Source: Kitasatospora sp044457565 (lineage in GTDB: Bacteria; Actinomycetota; Actinomycetes; Streptomycetales; Streptomycetaceae). From it: 64,000 bases of DNA. Where the stretch lies: NCBI RefSeq assembly GCF_044457565.1, contig NZ_JBITGZ010000033.1, positions 8,716 through 72,715 of the forward strand. Direction: 5' to 3'. Numbering within the stretch: the stretch's first letter is position 1; each line of letters opens with the position of its first letter. A program made the translations under genes and the position numbers. Positions 23,563-31,615 of the stretch are shown piece after piece. The notes under the pieces were generated by a model. The model worked only from the letters and a program-made list of their open reading frames with translations, was not told where the DNA came from and made no database searches.

Positions 23563-26553
23563 TCAGCTCGGGCTGCCGGGCTCCCGCGGGCTCAGCCCGA
23601 GGGCGGAGGCCAGGCCTTCGGGCCCGGTGCCGACCTTGCGGTGGACGGCCGCGAGCCGCCGGTTGACCAGGCTCAGGTGGACGCCCAGCTGCTCGGCGAT
23701 CCGCTGCGGCGGGACGCCCTGCACGGCGAGCTTGGCCACCGCCCACTCGTGCTGGCTGAGCGCGTCCTTGCTGACCGTGCGGAGCCGGTTGGGGCGCAGG
23801 CCGGACTGGGCCAGCTCGCGGCGGGCCCGGGTGACCAGGCCGTCGGCGGCGCAGTGCTGGGCGAGCTCGATGCCCTGGTAGAGGTACTCGGCCGCGTCGT
23901 CCAGCCGCCCGACCCGGCGCAGCGCACAGCCGAGGTCCACCAGCGCGATGGCGTGCTCGTAGCCGGCCGGGGACTGCCCGAGGTACCGGACGGCCCGCTC
24001 CAGCAACTGGACCGCCTTCGCGCCGTCGGCGACCTCGGCGTGCAGCCGCAGCGCGCTGCCGATCGCGGAGGCGGTACCGAACTCCTCGGCGCGGGCGACG
24101 GCCTGCCCGGCCAGCTCCCAGGCCCGGTCGGGGTCGTCCGGCGCGAGCGCGACGGCCAGGGTCCCGGCCCAGGGCGCCCAGACCGTGTTGTGCCAGCCGC
24201 GCGCCGTCAGCCGGGCGCCGACCTCGGTGAGGGTGGCGGCGGCCGCCGCCCGCTTGCCCTTGGCGAGCAGCAGCTTGCCGTACAGCGAGGGCGCGTCGGG
24301 CAGCACCATCGCGGTCGGGTGGTACGGCGGGCCGAAGCGGTACTTCTGGGCGAGCTCCCAGGCCTCGTCGACCCGGCCGCGGGCGAGCAGGGTGTCCACC
24401 AGCACGCCGACGGTGTCCCACTGCAGCGGGAGGTCGGGGGCGATCCGCTCGGAGAGCCGCAGGGCGCGGCGCAGGAAGTCCTCGGCCTCGGCGAGCAGGC
24501 CGCGGCGGAAGCGGGACAGGCCCATCAGGAAGTAGGCGAAGCCGCGGTGGGCGCCACTCCAGCCCGCCAGCTCGAACTCCATGACCGCGCCCTCGAAGAG
24601 CTTCTCGGCGAGCGCCAGCCGGTCGGTGTCCGTGCAGGTCAGCCCGATGATGGCGGGCAGTTCGAAGCCCCAGGTGGGGCCCGTCCAGCTGAGCTCCTGC
24701 GGCAGCCGGCCGTCCTCCAGAGCCTCGTCGACCAGCTTGAGCGCCTCGCCGGCGGGCTTGCCGCGCAGGGTGAGGTCCCAGGCCCGCATCGCCAGCACGG
24801 CCTGGTCGGCGGAGCCGCTCCCCTGGAGCGTGGCCCAGAGCTGTTCGAGGCGGCGCGAGCGGCCGGGGCCGTCCTCCTCGTCCTTGCGGAAGGCGTGCCA
24901 CATGAAGGAGGCCGCCTCCAGGCGCAGCCGGCCCCGGGGGTCGGTGGTCCGCTCGGCCTCCTCCTGGCAGACGGTGGCGGCCGCGCTGAGTTCGCCGCTG
25001 TGGGCGAGCACCTCGGAGAGGCGGAAGGTGGCGTCGACCCGGAGGTCGGCGCGCAGCCCCTCGTCCGGGTCGAGTGCCAGGCGCAGTTGGTTGACGGTGG
25101 CGGCGGGGTCGGTGAGCAGGGCGGAGCAGCCGAGCTCGTACAGCACCTCGGCGCGGTCGCCGTCGTCCGGCGGCTCACTGAGTGCGCGCTGGAGGCAGCG
25201 CTGGGCGGCCTCGGGGGCGCCGATGGCGAGGTGTTCGGCGGCGGCCCGGCGCAGCTTGCGCACCGTGCGGTCGTCGCCCTCGCCGGCGAGGGTCTCCACC
25301 AGGTGCCGGGAGGCCGCGATCAGGCCGAGCCCGGCGTTCTCGATCTCGGCGGCCGCGACGCCGTGCATCCCGGTGCGGGCGGCGGGCGGCATCGTCCGGT
25401 AGATCGAGGAGCCGATCAGCGGGTGGACGAACTCCAGCGTGCCGCCTGGAAGTTGGGTGAGGACACGGCGCTTGCGCAGCTGGCGGATGGACTCGCGGGC
25501 GGTGTCGAGATTCTGGGTGGAGATCCGGGCCGCGAGGTCGGGGCGGATCTCGGTGCCGAGCAGCGCGGCGGCCCAGGCGAACTGCAGGGTGGTGGTGCCG
25601 AGCTTGTCGAGCCAGCTCTTGAGGGTCATCCCGCGGGCTTCGACGGCGAGTTCACGCAGCTGGGCGACGTTGTCCTCGACGGGATCGAGGTCCTGGTCCA
25701 GGACCTGCCCGAGCAGCGCCGCAGCGTCGTAGGGGTTGCCGCGGGTGACCGACCAGAACTCGTAGCAGAACGGGTCCTCCGCCGCGGGGCCGAGGGCGTC
25801 GCGCACCATCTCGGCGACGGTGGCCGGGGTGAGCTCGCGCAACTCGTGGCGGCGGGTGGCGTACTGGAGGATGCCGCGCCGGAAGGGAAGCGCCTCCTCG
25901 TGCCACTCTTTGTCCTCGTCGCGGTGGGCGAGCACCAGCAGGACGGGCAGTTCCCGGGAGCGGATGGCGAACGAGGCGAGCCAGCTGAGCGACTCCAGGT
26001 CCGACCAGTGCAGATCGTCGACGATCATCACCAACGGTGCGCGGCGCGGGGCGAGTTGGGTCAGGACGTAGTCCAGGCCGTCGCGGATGCCCTGCGGGTC
26101 GATGGGGTCGGAGCCGCCGCCGGGCTGGAAGAGGCCGACGGCGGGGCCGACCACGTCGTACCAGCTGCCGAAGACCTCGGAGCGCTCGCTCTCGCCGAGC
26201 CCGCCGAGAACGGGCTGGAGCAGCTGGCGCAGGACGTGGTACGGCTCCTTGTACTGCTGCTCACCGCCGCGCGCGAACAGCACGGTGGTGCGCTCGCGGA
26301 GCCTGGCGAGCCTGCGCACCTCGTGCAGCAGGGTGGTCTTGCCCAGGCCGGGGGCACCGGAGAAGATCAGCAGTTCGCCGATCTCGGTGCCACCGGCGGC
26401 GAACTCCCGGCAGAGTGCCTCCACGGCGAGGTCGGCCGATCGGATCTCCGGCTCGCGCTCGTGCAGCCGGGCCTGCACCTGGGGGCCTCCCGGGTCGGCG
26501 CTCTGCTCGCCCTCGCCGCCCTGCCGCTGTGCTCCGCGTTCCTGCTCGGCCAC
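23563..26553 (-). CDS. Large ATPase regulator (LuxR/LAL-type)
   Basis: About 996 residues. An N-terminal AAA/NACHT-like ATPase has Walker A GAPGLGKTT and Walker B PLVMIVDDLHWSD, followed by a long TPR-like helical region of repeated 34-40-residue units and a C-terminal HTH of LuxR type (LSQHEWAVAKLAVQGVPPQRIAEQLGVHLSLVNRRLAAVHRKV). The HTH lacks the strict LTxRE start of the family, reading LSQHEW, so DNA binding may differ. LAL-type regulators often switch on secondary-metabolite genes; this one is divergent from a terpene synthase. I chose GTG 26553 because GGAGG is 8 bp upstream; an ATG at 26628 has no ribosome site. Confidence 0.85.
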   Translation of the reverse strand: MAEQERGAQRQGGEGEQSADPGGPQVQARLHEREPEIRSADLAVEALCREFAAGGTEIGELLIFSGAPGLGKTTLLHEVRRLARLRERTTVLFARGGEQQYKEPYHVLRQLLQPVLGGLGESERSEVFGSWYDVVGPAVGLFQPGGGSDPIDPQGIRDGLDYVLTQLAPRRAPLVMIVDDLHWSDLESLSWLASFAIRSRELPVLLVLAHRDEDKEWHEEALPFRRGILQYATRRHELRELTPATVAEMVRDALGPAAEDPFCYEFWSVTRGNPYDAAALLGQVLDQDLDPVEDNVAQLRELAVEARGMTLKSWLDKLGTTTLQFAWAAALLGTEIRPDLAARISTQNLDTARESIRQLRKRRVLTQLPGGTLEFVHPLIGSSIYRTMPPAARTGMHGVAAAEIENAGLGLIAASRHLVETLAGEGDDRTVRKLRRAAAEHLAIGAPEAAQRCLQRALSEPPDDGDRAEVLYELGCSALLTDPAATVNQLRLALDPDEGLRADLRVDATFRLSEVLAHSGELSAAATVCQEEAERTTDPRGRLRLEAASFMWHAFRKDEEDGPGRSRRLEQLWATLQGSGSADQAVLAMRAWDLTLRGKPAGEALKLVDEALEDGRLPQELSWTGPTWGFELPAIIGLTCTDTDRLALAEKLFEGAVMEFELAGWSGAHRGFAYFLMGLSRFRRGLLAEAEDFLRRALRLSERIAPDLPLQWDTVGVLVDTLLARGRVDEAWELAQKYRFGPPYHPTAMVLPDAPSLYGKLLLAKGKRAAAAATLTEVGARLTARGWHNTVWAPWAGTLAVALAPDDPDRAWELAGQAVARAEEFGTASAIGSALRLHAEVADGAKAVQLLERAVRYLGQSPAGYEHAIALVDLGCALRRVGRLDDAAEYLYQGIELAQHCAADGLVTRARRELAQSGLRPNRLRTVSKDALSQHEWAVAKLAVQGVPPQRIAEQLGVHLSLVNRRLAAVHRKVGTGPEGLASALGLSPREPGSPS

Positions 26554-26789
26554 CGCCACGCCCTCCGCCTCGCCGATCCCTTTACCTGGTGCCGAGGTTA
26601 GCGCCGGTGGGGGCACGCCGGGATGCATTCGCGCAGGCTAGGGCCAACGTGGAGGGTTCGGAGCTGATGCCGGGGGCAATTGCCCTGTTATCCCTAACGT
26701 CCGATCATTCCATCAGATACTCTTCGGCCCGCGGGAGCACAGTTGATCATCCCCTGCCTACCCGATCACCCATCCGCAACGGGAGTCCG
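26554..26789. promoter_or_regulatory. Divergent promoter region of ATPase regulator and terpene synthase
   Basis: A 236-bp gap, AT-richer around 26675-26735. It includes sequence TTATCCCTAACG and CATTCCATCAGATACTCTT that could hold the terpene synthase promoter. No repeated operator is evident. One 18-bp stretch (26679-26696) differs at a single base from the I-SceI recognition sequence. Confidence 0.4.
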
Positions 26790-27740
26790 ATGTCTGACGA
26801 CAGCTCACTTCAGATTCCGTTCCCGCACCGCCGCAACCCCCACGACACCCACGCCGCCGCACACCACCGCGACTGGCTCGACCGGCACCCCGACCTGGTG
26901 TCCGGCACCGGCCACACAGCCTACGCCCACTGGGAGGTCGTCGAGCTCGCCGCCCTGGGCTACCCCGAGGCGGAGCCCGACGAACTCGCGCTGGCCGCCG
27001 ATCTGATGGGCTTCTACTTCCTCTTCGACGACCAGTTCGACGGGCCGCTCGGCCGGCAGCCCACCGAGGTGGCCAAGATCTGCGATCGGCTCAACCAGGT
27101 GTTGCACGGCGCTAGACCGGACCCGTCCTCGGCCGTCGAGAACGCCTTCGCCGATCTCTGGGCCCGCAGCGTACGCAGCATGCCCGCGCGCTGGAGGGCG
27201 CGTGCCGCGTACAACTGGGAGTGGTACTTCGCCAGCCACCCGGCGGAGGCCGCCGGCCGGATCTCCGGCGAGGCCCCGAGCCGGGACGGCTACCTGATCC
27301 TCAGGCGCGGCACCGCGGCGATGGAGACCATCTTCGACATGATCGAGCGGCTGGGCGGCTTCGAGGTGCCGACCGCCGCCTACCACCACCCGGTACTGCG
27401 CCAACTCCGGCAGCTCGCAGCGGACATACCTTCCCTCAGCAACGACGTCCGCTCGTACGCACTGGAGGCTCCGCGCGGCGACGTCAACAACCTGGTGATG
27501 ATCGTCCAGCGGGAGCGGGGCTGCTCGGCCGAGGAGGCCTGCGCGGTGGTCACCGCCGAGGCCCAGCTGATGGTCGAGCGCTGCGCCGAGCTGGTGGCCG
27601 AACTGCCCAGAGCGTACAGCTGGTTGGGCCTGGACCGGACCCAGCGCTGGGCCGCGCAGCGATACGCCGAGGGACTGGTGACCTGGCTGGCCGGCTACCT
27701 GCGCTGGGAGGCCAGGACCGGGCGCTACCGAACGGCCTGA
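26790..27740 (+). CDS. Class I terpene synthase (sesquiterpene-cyclase type)
   Basis: A 316-residue terpene cyclase. The aspartate-rich motif is FLFDDQFDG (DDxxD, Asp80/Asp81/Asp84) and the NSE triad is NDVRSYALE (Asn218, Ser222, Glu226), both fully intact; a C-terminal RY pair (GRYR, 312-315) that contacts pyrophosphate is also present. The opening QIPFPHRRNPH and the FLFDD context resemble pentalenene-type cyclases, but product cannot be read from sequence. Substrate is most likely farnesyl diphosphate. GGGAG precedes the ATG. No cytochrome P450 or prenyltransferase adjoins it, so the product may be released unmodified. The divergent LuxR-type ATPase may control it. Confidence 0.93.
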   Translation: MSDDSSLQIPFPHRRNPHDTHAAAHHRDWLDRHPDLVSGTGHTAYAHWEVVELAALGYPEAEPDELALAADLMGFYFLFDDQFDGPLGRQPTEVAKICDRLNQVLHGARPDPSSAVENAFADLWARSVRSMPARWRARAAYNWEWYFASHPAEAAGRISGEAPSRDGYLILRRGTAAMETIFDMIERLGGFEVPTAAYHHPVLRQLRQLAADIPSLSNDVRSYALEAPRGDVNNLVMIVQRERGCSAEEACAVVTAEAQLMVERCAELVAELPRAYSWLGLDRTQRWAAQRYAEGLVTWLAGYLRWEARTGRYRTA

Positions 27741-28037
27741 CCCCGGCGCCACGCGGATGGCCCCGGCCACCGTCCGTCGCCCGATCATGCACGCACCGTG
27801 GCCGAGTGTCCGCTCCCCGGCTAGTGTGCACGACGGTGGGTACCCGGACGGGTCGCCCGGCCTCCTCCTGCCCGGCGACCGACCACCTCTCCCCGCCTCC
27901 ACCGCGTCCGCGTCCCCTCCGTCGTTCCGTCCCGCGTTCCCTGCTCCATTCCTTCCGCCGGACCGCCCAACGGTCCACAGCGCCGCCCCGGGCGGGCCGG
28001 GGCGGCGCCGGCCACAGCAGAGGAGAATCCCAGAGAC
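27741..28037. other. 297-bp intergenic region before aldehyde dehydrogenase
   Basis: Pyrimidine-rich on the + strand with no gene. GGACCG-CCCAA-CGGTCC (27960-27976) is a 17-bp operator-like inverted repeat, followed by the hairpin at 27980-28008 and the ribosome site GAGGAGAA at 28020. Confidence 0.45.
27980..28008 (+). promoter_or_regulatory. 12-bp GC hairpin in the aldehyde dehydrogenase leader
   Basis: GCGCCGCCCCGG (27980-27991) is perfectly complementary to 27997-28008 and ends 12 bases before the ribosome site. It could be an attenuator, a processing barrier, or a terminator of upstream transcription. Confidence 0.6.
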
Positions 28038-29561
28038 ATGACGGTCTACCAGCCCCCCGGCCACCCCGACAGCATCGTCGAGTTCCGCTCCCGTTACGAG
28101 CACTGGATCGGCGGCGAGTGGCGGCCCCCGGTGCGCGGGCAGTACTTCGAGAACCCCACCCCGGTCACCGGCCAGGTGTTCTGCGAGGTCGCCCGCGGCA
28201 CCGCCGAGGACATCGAGGCTGCCCTGGACGCGGCGCACGCCGCCGCGCCCGCCTGGGGCCGCACCTCCCCCGCCGACCGCGCCCAGCTGCTGCTGCGGAT
28301 AGCCGACCGGATGGCCGACCACCTGGAGGAGCTCGCGGTCGCCGAGAGCTGGGAGAACGGCAAGCCGGTGCGTGAGACGCTGGCCGCCGACCTGCCGCTC
28401 GCCATCGACCACCTGCGCTACTTCGCCGGCGCGCTGCGGGCCCAGGAGGGCGCGCTGTCGCAGATCGACGACGACACCGTGGCGTACCACTTCCACGAGC
28501 CGCTGGGCGTGGTCGGCCAGATCATCCCGTGGAACTTCCCGATCCTGATGGCGATCTGGAAGCTCGCCCCGGCGCTCGCGGCCGGCAACACCGTGGTGCT
28601 CAAGCCCGCCGAGCAGACCCCGGCGTCCATCCTGCTGCTGGTCGAACTGATCGCCGACCTGCTGCCGGCCGGGGTGGTCAACGTGGTGAACGGCTTCGGG
28701 GTGGAGGCCGGCAAACCGCTGGCCTCCAGCAGCCGGATTCGCAAGATCGCCTTCACCGGCGAGACCACCACCGGCCGGCTCATCATGCAGTACGCCAGCG
28801 CCAACCTGATCCCGGTCAGCCTGGAGCTGGGCGGCAAGAGCCCCAACCTGTTCTTCGCCGACGTCGCCGCCGAACAGGACGCCTTCTACGACAAGGCGTT
28901 GGAGGGCTTCGCGATGTTCGCCCTCAACCAGGGCGAGGTCTGCACCTGCCCCAGCCGGGCACTGATCCAGTCCTCGGTCTACGACCGCTTCCTCGGTGAC
29001 GGCCTGGCGCGGGTGCAGGCGATGCGCCAGGGCAACCCGCTGGACACCGACACCCAGGTCGGCGCGCAGGCCAGCAACGACCAGCTGGAGAAGATCCTCT
29101 CGTACATCGACATCGGGCAGGCCGAGGGCGCCAAGGTGCTGGCGGGCGGCGAGCGGGTGGACCTCGGCGGCGCGCTCTCCGGCGGGTACTACGTCGCGCC
29201 GACGGTCTTCGAGGGCGACAACAGCATGCGGATCTTCCAGGAGGAGATCTTCGGTCCCGTCGTCGCGGTCACCCGCTTCGAGGACTTCGAGGACGCCGTC
29301 GAGACGGCCAACGACACCCTGTACGGGCTGGGCGCGGGGGTCTGGAGCCGGGACGGGAACGTGGCGTACCGCGCCGGGCGGGCCATCCAGGCCGGGCGGG
29401 TGTGGACCAACTGCTACCACGCCTACCCCGCGCACGCGGCCTTCGGCGGGTACAAGAACTCCGGTATCGGGCGGGAGACCCACAAGATGCTGCTGGAGCA
29501 CTACCAGCAGACCAAGAACCTGCTGGTGAGCTACTCGCCGCAGGCGCTGGGGTTCTTCTAG
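28038..29561 (+). CDS. Aldehyde dehydrogenase (acetaldehyde type, ExaC/AldA-like)
   Basis: A 507-residue NAD-dependent aldehyde dehydrogenase of standard length. It has IIPWNFPILMAIWKLAPALAAGN (near 160-182), the catalytic Glu in SLELGGKSPN and the catalytic Cys in NQGEVCTCPSR. It oxidises acetaldehyde or similar aldehydes to acids in the cytoplasm. The DUF779 gene starts one base after its stop, an association known for ethanol-derived acetaldehyde dehydrogenases. A GC hairpin and a possible operator lie in its leader. Confidence 0.93.
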   Translation: MTVYQPPGHPDSIVEFRSRYEHWIGGEWRPPVRGQYFENPTPVTGQVFCEVARGTAEDIEAALDAAHAAAPAWGRTSPADRAQLLLRIADRMADHLEELAVAESWENGKPVRETLAADLPLAIDHLRYFAGALRAQEGALSQIDDDTVAYHFHEPLGVVGQIIPWNFPILMAIWKLAPALAAGNTVVLKPAEQTPASILLLVELIADLLPAGVVNVVNGFGVEAGKPLASSSRIRKIAFTGETTTGRLIMQYASANLIPVSLELGGKSPNLFFADVAAEQDAFYDKALEGFAMFALNQGEVCTCPSRALIQSSVYDRFLGDGLARVQAMRQGNPLDTDTQVGAQASNDQLEKILSYIDIGQAEGAKVLAGGERVDLGGALSGGYYVAPTVFEGDNSMRIFQEEIFGPVVAVTRFEDFEDAVETANDTLYGLGAGVWSRDGNVAYRAGRAIQAGRVWTNCYHAYPAHAAFGGYKNSGIGRETHKMLLEHYQQTKNLLVSYSPQALGFF

Positions 29562-29562
29562 C

Positions 29563-30012
29563 ATGCCCGCCGGCAGCATGCCCGCCGGACCGCCCACCGG
29601 ACCGCCCGCCGACTCGGTCGCCGGACCGTCCACCGCGTCGCCCGCCTCCCAGGTGGCCGTGACCGAGCAGGCGGCCGAGCTGCTGCGGCTGCTCGCCGCC
29701 GAACAGGGCCCGCTGATGTTCCACCAGTCCGGCGGCTGCTGCGACGGCTCGGCCCCGATGTGCTACCCCGCCGGCGAGTTCCGCACCTCGGACAGCGACC
29801 ACCTGCTCGGCCGGCTGTACGTCGAGGGCCTGGACCCGGTCCCGGTCTGGATGGCCCGCGACCAGTACGCCCACTGGTCGCACACCCACCTGACCATCGA
29901 CGTCGTCCCCGGCCGCGGCAGCGGCTTCTCACTGGAGTCGCCCACCGGGAGGCGCTTCCTCACCCGCTCCCGCCTGCTCACGGACGCGGAGGCGGCCCAG
30001 CTGTCGGCGTGA
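29563..30012 (+). CDS. DUF779 protein, aldehyde dehydrogenase-associated
   Basis: A 149-residue protein of the DUF779 family with the conserved LMFHQSGGCCDGSAPMCY (50-67), whose Cys and His residues may bind a metal, and GRLYVEGLDPVPVWM. The first 30 residues are a Pro/Ala/Gly-rich extension with a MPAGSMPAG duplication. Its ATG is one base past the aldehyde dehydrogenase stop, so translation is coupled. It is thought to act with that enzyme, but its reaction is not known. The stop codon lies inside a 20-bp tandem repeat. Confidence 0.88.
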   Translation: MPAGSMPAGPPTGPPADSVAGPSTASPASQVAVTEQAAELLRLLAAEQGPLMFHQSGGCCDGSAPMCYPAGEFRTSDSDHLLGRLYVEGLDPVPVWMARDQYAHWSHTHLTIDVVPGRGSGFSLESPTGRRFLTRSRLLTDAEAAQLSA

Positions 30013-30060
30013 CGGCCGGGTTGTCGGCGTGACGGACCAGCTGTCGGCGTGACGGCCCGG
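30001..30060. repeat. Three 20-bp tandem repeats across a stop codon
   Basis: Three consecutive units of the form YTGTCGGCGTGACGGNCNRG (30001, 30021, 30041). The first copy includes the last codons and TGA stop of the DUF779 gene; the other two are noncoding. Likely slippage products. Confidence 0.75.
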
Positions 30061-30116
30061 CCGACGGCGGCACGGCGCACGGGGCGGGCACCCGAGGCCG
30101 GGATCCACCGCCGGGC

Positions 30117-30153
30117 CGGAGTGGGAAGTCAGCGGGTCCGACTTCCCACTCCG
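30117..30153. terminator. Hairpin terminator, repeat-family copy 1
   Basis: CGGAGTGGGAAGTC (30117-30130) pairs with GACTTCCCACTCCG (30140-30153). It lies five bases beyond the stop of the leftward SHOCT gene, between convergent operons. The arm CCGACTTCCCACTCC recurs at 41753 and 60218. Confidence 0.85.
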
Positions 30154-30157
30154 CGGG

Positions 30158-30442
30158 TCAGACGCCGAGGAGCCTGGCTTTCACGGTGGCGAACTCCTCC
30201 GGGGTGAGCAGCCCCTGCTGGACCATCCGGCCGAGGTCCGTGAGCTTCTGCGCGAGATCCGGCACCGCGCCCCGCCCGCCGTCCTGGCCTCCCTGCTCCT
30301 CGCGCTCCTCGCCCGGCGGGCGGGCCGGGTGCCGGCCGGCCGCGTAGGCGGCGCCGCCGAGGACCAGCCCGCGGACCAGCGGCGCCCCCACCGGGCGGGT
30401 CACCCGCAGCGGGCTGATGGGGCGGCGCAGCGGTCGGAACAT
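30158..30442 (-). CDS. SHOCT domain small protein
   Basis: A 94-residue protein starting MFRPLRRPISPLRV with a short hydrophobic stretch (GLVLGGAAYAAG, 24-35), a charged Gly/Glu linker and a C-terminal SHOCT domain, LAQKLTDLGRMVQQGLLTPEEFATVKARLLGV (62-93). SHOCT modules are oligomerisation or membrane-tethering tails. It begins 8 bp after the DUF6325 gene and the two are co-transcribed; such pairs recur in streptomycetes with unknown role. Confidence 0.85.
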   Translation of the reverse strand: MFRPLRRPISPLRVTRPVGAPLVRGLVLGGAAYAAGRHPARPPGEEREEQGGQDGGRGAVPDLAQKLTDLGRMVQQGLLTPEEFATVKARLLGV

Positions 30443-30449
30443 GGCGTTC

Positions 30450-30878
30450 TCACTTCCCGGCCGCGCGGTGCGCCCTGGCGGCGCGGACGGCCTCTTCGAT
30501 GTTCTCCGGCGGGATCCGCACACCCGAGGCGATCCGCCCGCCCACCGCGCGCAGCGCGTCGGCGGCGGCCTGAGCCCAGACGTGCTCGATGAGGACAAGC
30601 AGCGCGACCGTGCCCGGCGCCAGCAGCTCGGCCGCCTCCTGCGCGTCCTCCGGTCCGATCAACGGCAGTTCGGCCCCGCCGTGCACGACCACGCCGCTCA
30701 GGTGCTCGAAGTCGGCGAGTTCGGCGTACGTCGCCTCGCCGTCGGCGTGCCGGGTGACCACCAGCGAGTCGATCACCCTGATGTCGCCCGCGGTGCGCAG
30801 CTTGCCGAGGGCGGTGGCGGCCTCGACGGTGATGGTCTCCTGCGGGAACGTCAGGACGAGCAGTTCGGCCGGCCCCAT
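30450..30878 (-). CDS. DUF6325 family protein
   Basis: A 142-residue protein beginning MGPAELLVLTFPQETI with the alpha-beta pattern of the DUF6325 family: an RVIDSLVVTRHADGE strand-turn segment (33-47), a Gly/Ala-rich middle and ALLVLIEHVWAQAAADALRAVGGRI near residues 91-115. It has no enzyme motif. The C-terminal tail EEAVRAARAHRAAGK is helical and basic. It precedes the SHOCT gene and probably forms a functional pair with it. Confidence 0.8.
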   Translation of the reverse strand: MGPAELLVLTFPQETITVEAATALGKLRTAGDIRVIDSLVVTRHADGEATYAELADFEHLSGVVVHGGAELPLIGPEDAQEAAELLAPGTVALLVLIEHVWAQAAADALRAVGGRIASGVRIPPENIEEAVRAARAHRAAGK

Positions 30879-31085
30879 CCAGGACTCCCTTCCGTACGCG
30901 ATTCACCCGTAGCGGGAGTCAAGCACACGAATGGCGGAAATCGCCGACGCGCCGCGAAGGGGACCACGGATCGGACCGCCGGTGCCCTCACCGTGGTCCC
31001 GGAGGCATGGATCCGGGGCACCGCCCCGGCACTCCGACGCCCCGACACCCGAGTACCCGAGCACGGAACAGCAAGGAGAACACCG

Positions 31086-31409
31086 ATGACCATCGCCGTT
31101 GACAAGCTGTCGGACCCGGCGGTCCGCGCCCTGGTCGCCGCGATCAACGCCGGCGACCGGGAGGCGTTCCGGTCCGCGCTGGCGCCGGGCGCGACGATGT
31201 CCGACGACGGGACGGACCGGGACCTGGAGGACTGGACCGAGCGGGAGATCTTCGCCTCGCGCGGGCACATCGACGTCCAGTCCGAGTCGGCTCAGGGCCG
31301 CGCCCTGACCGCCAACTACCGCAATGACACCTGGGGCGAGATGCGCACCGCCTGGCGGTTCAGCGTGGACGGGGGGAAGATCATCCGGTTCGAGACCGGA
31401 CAGGCCTGA
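31086..31409 (+). CDS. NTF2-like small protein
   Basis: A 107-residue single-domain protein with the NTF2/SnoaL-type opening RALVAAINAGDREAFRSALAPGATMSDDGTDR (about 14-45), DLEDWTEREIF, and a closing strand pair WRFSVDGGKIIRFETGQA. The pocket may bind a small ligand; enzymatic residues are not clear. AAGGAG lies 8 bp before the ATG. It stands alone and ends at a hairpin. Function unknown. Confidence 0.8.
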   Translation: MTIAVDKLSDPAVRALVAAINAGDREAFRSALAPGATMSDDGTDRDLEDWTEREIFASRGHIDVQSESAQGRALTANYRNDTWGEMRTAWRFSVDGGKIIRFETGQA

Positions 31410-31431
31410 GCCCCGGGCGCGTACGGGGGCG

Positions 31432-31454
31432 CGGGGTGCACCGCGTGCACCCCG
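31432..31454. terminator. Hairpin terminator
   Basis: CGGGGTGCAC (31432-31441) pairs with GTGCACCCCG (31445-31454) around a 3-nt loop, 23 bp after the NTF2-like gene. It lies between convergent genes. Confidence 0.7.
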
Positions 31455-31615
31455 GAGGGCAGAGCACGCCCGGCCGCCGCCCCCGTACGCCGCCGCGCTT
31501 CCCGTACACCGCCCCACACCGCCCCGTACGGACGGGCGTGGTCGGGCCCGCGCGCCGCCGGTCAGCCGGGGCCACGTCGTCACGCCCGCCACATCGGCCG
31601 CGCCGGCCGCCGCGC

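Noticed and set aside
23641..26601. A 986-codon open frame on the + strand opposite the large ATPase regulator
   Set aside because: It is the mirror of a real gene in GC-rich DNA. Its translation is Gly/Ala/Val/Glu-biased with no domain, while the minus strand shows Walker motifs and an HTH.
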